Source of the DNA: Aurantiochytrium sp. KH105
Lineage: Eukaryota > Sar > Bigyra > Thraustochytrida > Thraustochytriidae
NCBI GenBank assembly: GCA_003116975.1
Contig: BGKB01000256.1
Coordinates: 1 to 58,956, forward strand
Direction: 5' to 3'
DNA length: 58,956 bases
The notes beneath the pieces were generated by a model, which saw only the letters and a list, made by a program, of their open reading frames with translations, was not told the origin of the DNA and searched no databases. Shown here in pieces: positions 37,489-45,701 of this stretch. Made by a program: the position numbers and the translations under genes. The stretch's first letter is position 1; each line of letters begins with the position of its first letter.

Positions 37489-38740
37489 TCTTTTGCTACC
37501 CGCTCACGCGATTCTCGCTCGTCCGTTCGCGCGCAGTTGCCTCGCGCGCCGCCTCCGGGACGGAGTTTTGCAAATTTGCTTTGCTCTTTCGTCTTTCGCG
37601 CGCTCTTTCTCTTGAAGCGAAAAAAGCAACGCAAGCTATGCGGTGGCGAGTGACCACGGACGCTCGCGTTGCGTTACGAGGCGTGCATTGAAGGGTAGGT
37701 CGAGGGAGCAGAGGATGCGATGACGTCCGCTACGCCTAGCAGGAGCCATGGTGGCCACGCAGACAGGTATAGGTCTCGATGAGCAAGACGAGGAATCTCG
37801 GGCGCAAGCCTCCGTTTGTAGCAAGGTCGCGAGATAAACGAGGACGATGATGCTTTTTTTTTTAGCGAAGCAAGTTGCCGAAACGATGCCCCGGTTCATT
37901 CAGGCTGGGCTGGCCTTACCACAGAACGCGTTGGTTGATCATGCGCATGGCGTTGATGGACTCATTTTGTATGTTTCGCGGAATGCTCAGAATGAGAGTC
38001 AAGTTTCTGATCCTTCTTTCTTCATTCACTCGTTGGTGGAGAGGTCCAAAATAGATGCAAATCGATTGTGATTCATCCGCCTTCCCCAAGCCAACATTTT
38101 CGCGAGTCGCATCGCTGTCAGCTCGATGATAAGAGCAGCAGCAGCTCGGGAATGTCCTAGTTTATGAAACTGCTGCACGAGACCGCTCGCCTTACTGATT
38201 ACTTATCAAGTTGGCTCGGATCCTGAATGTCGCTGTCATGAATTTTGCCGAGGAGGCAAGCTCTCCACATTGCAGTCTTTACCACGTTTGATTTCAGTCA
38301 GCGCTCAAGAATATCGAATCTGTCATCGTATTGCAAAAAGAGGACATTCTCTTTTCGAAGGTAGACAATGTCGCCCCGAGTCACCATCTGCAGCTCTGTT
38401 GACTTCAGCGTCACGATGCAGTACTACGTCTGAAGCTGGGTCAATGAGGTCCGCACTAATGAATGACGCTGAGCTTTGCCCCCTCCGGGTCAGGAGATCG
38501 GAGTCAGGAATCGGGTCATTGCTGTTGGACCGGTTAAAACTCGTTCTTTGATAGGCTGTCAAAGGCTACGAATGACCTTGTGCCCATTCGCTGTTCCCTT
38601 GCTCTTCATTCGCTGTTCCATGGCTCCATGATCATGATGAGAAGTAGGTCCCTAGCCTCTGCAAAGTCGACGCGCTGACAGCCAGTGAGAGATTTGGATT
38701 GCTTAACTGTTGCAAGGAGAGAACCAAATAGGCCTAGACA
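37489..38740. other. intergenic region upstream of COX15
   Basis: About 1.25 kb between COX15 and the transposon. GC content falls steadily toward the transposon. No open frame here resembles a protein. Confidence 0.5.
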
Positions 38741-40475
38741 ATATCCCGATGATTTGATAAAAATTAGACAATTGTCTGAGTTAAGGAATTATATGGCAAA
38801 TTTCCTATCAATTGAAAATATTTTTTGGGGGTAAAAAAATGGAAAAATAGGCTAACTGTAAGTTAGACAATTGTCTGATTTATTTATATAGGGAAAAGGA
38901 GGGAATTCGGTTAAAAAGAATTTTAAACTCTTTTTAGTCTGATGAGTTGCTTCTTGGGCCACCCTTCTTTTGATAATCTCTACGCTTCACGAATTGATTC
39001 CTGTGCCACTGGTCCCAGCATGATACAGCCTGATTGACAGAATGGCGGAGCTGACGATGCAGAACGACATTACAAAAGGTACAACGGGTCCGGGCTCCTT
39101 TGCCACAGACAACACAATTTGGAGCTGTCTTGGAACTCTCATGATTATGAATGTTGCTCGAGAGACGTAGACGCTTGAGCGCTGTCGTGTTAGCTAACCC
39201 GATGATCCCACGTTTTCCATTTGGAAGTCGGAGCTGCTCGTGTTCTTCTTGGGATAAGCTATATCCTCTGGAAGCGTTTTGAATGCCTGAGAACGTCGTC
39301 GAAGCTCCCACGTCAGGCTCCGGCACCGCCATGTCGCGAGATTTTAATTTCTCAGCGTTTGCGAGAAGACCGAGGACAACCTTTTCAAGGAAGTCGGTCA
39401 GACGAACTCTTCGCGAGCGCAATGTGAGGAATTTTCGCAAGTCAACCCACATGAAGGGGTCATAAACCTTGCACATCCGCCAGACAACCAGCGAATTGAT
39501 AAACACGTCAGTAATAAGCCCGAAAATTATGCTGTCGAGCACCTGCATTTATGCCACAAACCTCGCTGGCTTCTTCGCGAGACAAAAGCTCTGGATCCAA
39601 TGTTTGTGAGTTATTGCCAAGCTGCATGAAATGCCTTGGAACGAGCAGAGCTTTGCCCGGAAGGCGATCTTGTGTTTTCGCCCGTTTCGCTCGAGTTGCT
39701 CTGTGAGGCACTTTGCGAAGCAAGGGAAAAGTCACTTTGCGAGCTGTTCTGGGACGAGCATGGGGCACGCGTCGAAAAATCATTTGTCGAAGTGCTCCTG
39801 GCTGTTGCACTTGAGCTACTCTGAAAGCTGTTTTGCAGCGCCGAGCGACCAGGATCTTGCAAGGTACCATGCGACGAGCTTGCGTTTCGAGACCTATGCT
39901 AATAAAAATCGCAGTCCCTACTCGTAACCCGTAGGTGGCCAAACTTGTGGCATGCACTGCACTGTTTAACTTGCGCCCCCAAAGTTGTGCTTGCGCGCTA
40001 ACGTGAGACCTGGCTCAACGTGTCTCGGGACGATGATCAGGTTGCCTCTCGGTCGTACTGCTCACGTCGTGGCCAGGCTGGTGGCCAGGCTGATGACTTG
40101 AGGCATCAGACATAGGGACCTCACCATGCGCGACCTCTGTGACCCACCCTTCTCACGTGCACTGCAACAACGTTCGCTCTTTGCCTCCGCGTGCCGGTTT
40201 GGTGGTTAGGTGCCATCACTGAAGATCACGAATCACCGAAATTCACGAGCTTCAAACCACCTTACTTGGAGGGACGTTGCAAGCGTAATGCCTGCGTGTC
40301 AGGGGACCCAGTAAACCAGGTTTTAAGGCGGACCGACGTCTGCAGCACGAGAGACACAAGAAAAGGGTGACCTAAGTCAAACAATTGTTTGACTTAAGCA
40401 CTCAATCTCCTTTTAACCTGTTAAAATTTATAGCTTAATTCAAACAATTGTTTGACTTACAAATTATCGGGATAT
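38741..40475. mobile_element. decayed piggyBac-like DNA transposon with terminal inverted repeats
   Basis: The ends are inverted copies: ATATCCCGAT followed by GATTTG at 38741-38756, and the reverse complement ATCGGGATAT at 40466-40475 preceded by the complement of AATTTG. Further in, each end has a palindrome centred on ACAATTGT: at 38764-38779 on the left and 40440-40455 on the right, then a second one on each side (38865-38876 and a perfect 24-bp palindrome at 40373-40396). Ends starting CCC are typical of piggyBac elements; the flanking ATAT on both sides would be the target duplication, although TTAA is usual. The element is 1.7 kb and AT-rich compared with its surroundings. Inside, on the minus strand, is a transposase C-terminal remnant. 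Confidence 0.7.
38934..39548 (-). pseudogene. C-terminal fragment of a piggyBac-like transposase
   Basis: The 204-residue frame starts with VLDSIIFGLITDVFINSLVV, a helix like the end of a DDE_Tnp_1_7 catalytic domain, continues with DLRKFLTLRSRR, and ends in a Cys-rich zinc-binding segment: CVVCGKGARTRCTFC, then H, then SCWDQWH. Such a Cys-rich C-terminus is characteristic of piggyBac transposases. A stop codon lies directly before the first Met and the catalytic Asp residues upstream are not recognisable, so the enzyme is not intact. The overlapping frame 39508-39957 may be the shifted remains of preceding sequence. Confidence 0.5.
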
Positions 40476-40715
40476 GCAGCGGTGCTCAGAATGGCCCGAA
40501 ATCGTGCATTTTTTCCTTATCTACCCCCCTCCTTGACGGATTAACTACTTAAAAGCAGGGGGAGGGCCTTGTGAGGAAATCGATCAGAGCTGCACCTTAA
40601 CCGTAGCAGATTGCCTGCGCGCTGTCTGCACGTGCGCAGGTGCGTACGCGGGCGCAAAAGCAGCAAGCGCGCAGGAGTCGGAGTGGAGAAGCCAGAAGCA
40701 TACTCTCGTGTTGTC

Positions 40716-41000
40716 ATGGGCGTTACGGAGCTGCTCAAGCAACTACGTTCGAAGCAACGCAACGTTCAGCTCTACGAACTCTTGCGCGACAAGGATGTTG
40801 GTGGCCTTGCGTACGCGTTACTTGTCGATTCGGACCACCACAACTTGAAAGGCGTTGGGGCAGAGACGGCACTGTTCGTCATGGAGCTGCTCTTACATCG
40901 CAGGGTCACGCTGGAAAGCTGGAAAGACCCGGATCAGCTCGCGGACATTTCATCTCGCGCCTTGCTTTCGCGAAGTGCTGCTGCATCCGTTCTCTTATGA
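40716..41000 (+). CDS. short hypothetical protein or gene fragment
   Basis: From the ATG at 40716 the frame gives 94 residues with helical composition (VTELLKQLRSKQRNVQLYEL, ETALFVMELLLHRRVTLES, LADISSRALL). The sequence looks protein-like rather than random, but it ends abruptly and may be an exon or a fragment. It lies just outside the transposon. I do not recognise it. Confidence 0.3.
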   Translation: MGVTELLKQLRSKQRNVQLYELLRDKDVGGLAYALLVDSDHHNLKGVGAETALFVMELLLHRRVTLESWKDPDQLADISSRALLSRSAAASVLL

Positions 41001-41719
41001 CGATTGCTCCTATATATCGCGGAAGTGCGGAATGGACCTTGTTTGCGCTGGCACCATTGAAGAGAGCATGAACATTTCGTATTGCTAGGCCATGTCACAG
41101 CCGACAGTTGCTCTGCAGGCGCGCCCGGCATCAGGCTCACGACGTGCGCGCAACCTAACCACCACTACGAAGGTAGACTTCGTCGAATATCAATATCTTG
41201 GGCTCTACACTCGGGACGGTTGGGAAACCCCGCAAGGTACTAGCCTAACCGATGTCCTTTCCAAGCCTCGACAATCCCACCGCCGCGCAGACCACGCAAG
41301 GTCGACTTCGCGCGAAGGAAATGGTTATGTATAATATGGCAACAATGTCCAAATCCTCCCAAGACGTATAGACCACTTCGCCCAAGTTTGGAGCGAAATA
41401 GGGCACTTTCAACGATGCATATTGTCTATTCCCAAATCCTACCACCCAGCGACATTACCGCACGTGTTGTGCTGCAAAGGCCAGCTTTCAGAAATCACGA
41501 AGGGATCTCCGTTGAGCACAGTCAACGTGGTTTTCGCGATTCCAAAGTAGCAAAACCAAGAGCGTCAGACAGATTGTCTTGTCATAGAGTGAAGACGTTC
41601 ATTCTAGACAGGTATTCGATCTTCAAGGAACGGATTTCCCTTTTGTGGTAGAGTTTGTGTCTTCGATCAAGTCATCGAGACATGCGCGATATTCATCTTT
41701 TCCCCTTCCATGTAATGTG
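41001..41719. other. intergenic sequence without a supported gene
   Basis: Only short open frames occur and none resembles a protein. No RNA gene is evident. Confidence 0.4.
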
Positions 41720-42043
41720 TGCAATGCATTTGAATCGCTGCGCCCCAAAAGACAATCAACAAGAATCAGCCATTCTCGATTGACAACATTGCGGAGGACA
41801 GACGATCATACTACCAATTCGCTTGCACTAGGAGGCCTGGGCTAGGCCTGGTCATTATCTGTGCACGGCGTGACGTAAGTATGCAACACATTCGACTCGC
41901 TGCGCCCCCAAAGACAATCAACAAGAATCAGCCATTCTAGGTTGACAACATTGCGGAGGACAGACGACCATAATACCAACTCGCTTGCACTAGGAGGCCT
42001 GGGCTAGGCCTGGTCACTGTCTGTGCACGGCGTGACGTAATAT
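41720..42043. repeat. 162-bp tandem duplication
   Basis: Two copies, about 41720-41881 and 41882-42043, share GACAATCAACAAGAATCAGC, TTGACAACATTGCGGAGGAC, CACTAGGAGGCCTGGGCTAG and GTGCACGGCGTGACGTAA with a few substitutions. Each contains the palindrome-like AGGCCTGGGCTAGGCCT. No coding role is visible. It may be a degenerate transposon end or promoter-region duplication. Confidence 0.9.
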
Positions 42044-42650
42044 GCAAAAGAAAAAGTGAAAACTGGAATGTAACTAGTTGAAAACTATGCACTGAGCACT
42101 CTCCATGGATGCAGCCGAGTCTACCGCGCACATTCAATTCTGGCAACGAAGCGGTCTTCGCGCGCGCCTGCGGCCGCGCAGACCTTGGCGCGAACGCCCG
42201 CCCACGAGGCGCGGCGGCGGCGGCTTTGCCTCTTTCGTGCGGCGTATAGTCGCTGACGCCCGGGCGCCAAAGGCGGCAGTAGCACAGCGAGATTGAGAAG
42301 AAGCTGCGCGAACGGGGCAGCGGGGCAAAGACGGCTTGAGTCGGCGAAGGCTCGCAGAGCGCTGCGACAAGAAGGCGCGGGAGTCCGCGCCGCTGTGACG
42401 CGTGCGGACACGCTTGCCCGCTTGTTTCTGCAAGCAGACGCAAGGTCGGCGCGCTCGCGCAAAGGCAATCTTTGTGTGAAGCGCCCAGCGGCGCCAAGGG
42501 CGACATGCTGTCCGGGTACGTTTTCGTCAGCAGGATCGAGGCAGACCTTGCCTCAAAAAATAACTTGCTACGAAGGATGCGACGAGCACGAGATACTAAC
42601 GTTGTGTTCTTGTCTTGCGGCGTTTTTGCCTTGCAAGGGCGGGTGTTCAC
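42044..42650. promoter_or_regulatory. region upstream of the CAF1 gene
   Basis: About 600 bp, GC-rich from 42150 to 42470. It should contain the promoter and 5' leader of the deadenylase gene. No TATA box or gene is apparent. Confidence 0.4.
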
Positions 42651-44072
42651 ATGCACAGAAATCAGCCAAACGGTCTGGGCAGCAGCGGTGACTATGGCAG
42701 CGGCGGCGGTGGCGGGTACATGGGTGGTCTAGGAGGGCTCGGAATGGATGCTGGAAACTCGTACAGTGGCGCAGGAGACTCTGGTGGGTACCAGAATGCT
42801 GGCGGGGGTGGCGGGGGTTACTTGGGCGGACACAATGGCTACCAGCAAATGCCGGGCCTCGGCGGCTCAGATAGCAGGTACGGCCCGGATGGAGGCCTCG
42901 GTAGCGGAGGCGGCGGTATGCTCAATCAAATGCACTTGCAGCGAGCGAGTTCGTACGGTGCCCAACAACACTATCAACAGCAGCAACCGCAGCAACAACA
43001 CATGCAGCACCAGGCGCAGCAGCAGAGCATGCTGCAGCAGCACCAGTCTGCTCCGCAATCGAGACACCACTTTCAGCCGCAGACTCCTCCACTCGCTCCT
43101 CAACAGCAGCAGCAAATGCAACATATGCAGCCGCAACACCAGCATCAGCACCAGGCGCCACACCTTCAGGGCCCGACGGCGTCGCCAGCGCTCCCCCCAC
43201 CGCCAGGCGCGCGGCCGGGCTTGGAAGACCCAGAAATGAGCAAGCTCATTAAAACGCGCGGACACGTTTACGACTACAAGGGAAGGAAAGTGGAAATTCG
43301 AGATGTTTGGTGCGACAACCTCGATCAAGAGATGGCTGTGATTCGGGAAGTTGTGCAAAAGTACAATTACGTTGCAATGGATACGGAGTTCCCGGGCGTG
43401 GTGGCGCGTCCCATCGGGTCCTTTGAGAGCTCGGAGGACTTTCAGTATCAGACCTTGCGTTGCAATGTGGACCTTTTGCGTCTCATCCAGCTGGGCATTG
43501 CGCTCGCCGACGACGATGGCAATTTTGCTGAAGGCTGCCCCTGCTGGCAATTTCACTTCAAGTTTAGTCTAACGGACGACATGTACGCGCAGGACTCGAT
43601 TGATTTGTTGGTGCGCAGCGGCATTGATTTCGACCTGCACGAGAAAATGGGCATTGACGTGCAAGATTTCGGCGAGCAGCTCATGTCCTCGGGGCTGGTG
43701 CTTCTCAAGGAGGTCAAGTGGATTACCTTTCATGGCGGCTTTGACGTGGCCTATCTGCTCAAGCTGCTCACCTGTGCCCCGCTACCGGACCGGGAGGCCG
43801 AATTCTTCAACTTGCTGCATCTGTACTTTCCCTCAATGTTCGACATCAAGGCTATCATGACCAAGCTCGAGTCAGCTCCTTTCAAGAGCGGCCTGTCCAA
43901 GCTTGCCGAGGACCTCGGGGCCGAGCGTGTCGGCCCCATGCATCAGGCAGGATCTGACTCGCTCCTCACGGCCTCGGTCTTTTTCGCGCTACGTAGACGC
44001 TTCTTCAATGATGCCTTTGATGAGGGCGACTACGTTGGTATCATGCATGGACTCGGCAAGGGTCGTGTGTAG
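42651..44072 (+). CDS. CAF1: CCR4-NOT deadenylase subunit CAF1/POP2 (CNOT7/8 family)
   Basis: From the ATG at 42651 the protein has 473 residues. The frame continues 12 codons upstream but starts there with TTG. Residues 1-90 are Gly/Ser-rich and 90-195 are Gln/His/Pro-rich. The ribonuclease domain starts near 215 (VEIRDVWCDNLDQEM). The DEDD catalytic set is complete: Asp244 and Glu246 in DTEFPG, Asp365 in FHGGFDVAYL, and Asp436 with His431 in HQAGSDSLLT. CAF1 shortens mRNA poly(A) tails as part of the CCR4-NOT complex in the cytoplasm. Most relatives are about 280-300 residues without such an N-terminal extension; the Gln-rich part may drive condensate formation in P-bodies, which is inference. 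Confidence 0.95.
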   Translation: MHRNQPNGLGSSGDYGSGGGGGYMGGLGGLGMDAGNSYSGAGDSGGYQNAGGGGGGYLGGHNGYQQMPGLGGSDSRYGPDGGLGSGGGGMLNQMHLQRASSYGAQQHYQQQQPQQQHMQHQAQQQSMLQQHQSAPQSRHHFQPQTPPLAPQQQQQMQHMQPQHQHQHQAPHLQGPTASPALPPPPGARPGLEDPEMSKLIKTRGHVYDYKGRKVEIRDVWCDNLDQEMAVIREVVQKYNYVAMDTEFPGVVARPIGSFESSEDFQYQTLRCNVDLLRLIQLGIALADDDGNFAEGCPCWQFHFKFSLTDDMYAQDSIDLLVRSGIDFDLHEKMGIDVQDFGEQLMSSGLVLLKEVKWITFHGGFDVAYLLKLLTCAPLPDREAEFFNLLHLYFPSMFDIKAIMTKLESAPFKSGLSKLAEDLGAERVGPMHQAGSDSLLTASVFFALRRRFFNDAFDEGDYVGIMHGLGKGRV

Positions 44073-45701
44073 CTCAAGAGCTAGGATCCGGTGCAAGCAT
44101 CTTCTCTTTATCTTCTTCTTCTTCTTCTTCTTCTTCTTTTTGCTTACCTCTCCTTGTTACCTCACCTCGTTGTTTCTTGAGATGTTGCTCGACAAGGCGA
44201 GGCATGGCAAGCCCGCTGCACTTGCTTGCTGCTACGCTTGCATGCTCACTTGCCTAGTCATCATACCTTCGAGGACGTGTTTCTCTCCTCCTCGCTAGTA
44301 GTTGTGCTAGATGGTCGCTTCCAGGCTGGCCAGGACTCCTCCTGTCGCGCTTGCCCTCGGCCCAGAATCGCACTGCGTCGCCATGGCCCTTTCCTTCGAG
44401 AAGAAGAAGACACCCAAGATTTTTCCATGATGTCAGGGTGGCCGCTGCAGCTCCAGCTGTAGTATAGTCTAGTAAGCAAGCTGGCAGGCTGCTCTGCCTG
44501 CTCGTCTTCCCACCCAGCCGGGCCGCCGCCTCCTGGTAGCGAGGGCCTAGCGCGTCCTAGCGCGGGGGACTATGCATGGCAGAGCGAGGCGGCTCCAAGA
44601 CCCAGCGCGTGTGGACGGACCCGGTTTCGAGAAATCTTGGCGGCAAAGCCCGAGCCCGGCCAGCGCGACAGAGACTCGAGCGCGATTGAAAAGAGGGGCA
44701 GAGAGAGCATTGGGAGAGGCGCGAGCAGCAGCGCAGCATCGAGGAGAAGACTGGCGGTCTAGACTGGCTGGGGTTCTGTTGGCGGCAATTCGCAGTCGAG
44801 ATATAATTGGTGTTCCAGTTGACGTGGATCAGAAGGGAAGGCCAGTCAGCAAGCCAGCGAATAAACAAGCAAGCAAGCAAGCACGCACGCCATTCAAGCA
44901 AGCAAGCACGCCATTCAAGCTGACGCGAACTATATATTCAAGTGTTGTCGTAGAGAGACGTAGAGAAAGGCAACAATTGCTGTCACTCATTGCTGTCAAC
45001 TATTGCTTTCCAACAAAGATCAGGATCCCAACGCGTTTCCATTCTAAAATAAATCGTGGCACCTCGCTCCTCTCGACCATAGGCTACGTGGCTCGCTCCC
45101 TTGTGAATGCTCCTTTCCGCTCCTTTCCGCTCCGCTCATTCCATTGCATTGCGTGGCATTGCGCGGAATTGCGTTACGCGAACTCCGAAGAACTACGCTG
45201 CGGTCGCTCTTCCCGTCATTCCGCAAGCACGTGCACGTCGGCTGCGCCTCGGGCAGCTCGCTGGCGGTCATCAATTCCTGGGAATCCGAGGCCGAGTGGC
45301 GACAGTGAGAAGGTGACGCGTGCTCCATACATTTCGTTTTCCGGCAGAGCCGAGAGGGGCCCGTGCGCAAGCAGTGAATAAGAAGCAGCAAGGAGCAAGG
45401 CGCAAACCCGGATTGGCTCGAGTCGCGCGCAGCCCCGAGTCGCAGAGCGCTCGCGGCGGCGGCGCGCTCGCAGCGGCGCGCTCGCGGCGCGTGGCGCTCG
45501 GCGCCCGCGCTCGCGGCCCCTGCCCGCTGTGAGTGGGCTCCCTCCCTTCTTCGTGGCCAGCAAGCGCCCGAGACCCGGGGCGCGTGAAACCGACGGAGGA
45601 GCAAGCAGGCGAGCGAGCGAGCACGTGCCCGCCTGCCCGCCCGTGTAGCTCCTGCACGGGCACGCACGCACGCGAGAAGAGGGAAACGGGAAAGAGGAGC
45701 C
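44073..45701. other. long intergenic region with TTC and AAGC repeats
   Basis: The 1.6 kb hold a (TTC)n run at about 44109-44138 just after the deadenylase stop, AAGC/CAAG-type repeats at about 44860-44925, and GC-rich sequence from 45400 on that probably forms the promoter of the protease gene. A 269-codon frame (44572-45381) is repeat-derived in composition and I do not accept it as a gene. Confidence 0.5.

Noticed and set aside
44572..45381. 269-codon plus-strand frame
   Set aside because: It crosses AAGC repeats and AT-rich sequence with no domain-like pattern.
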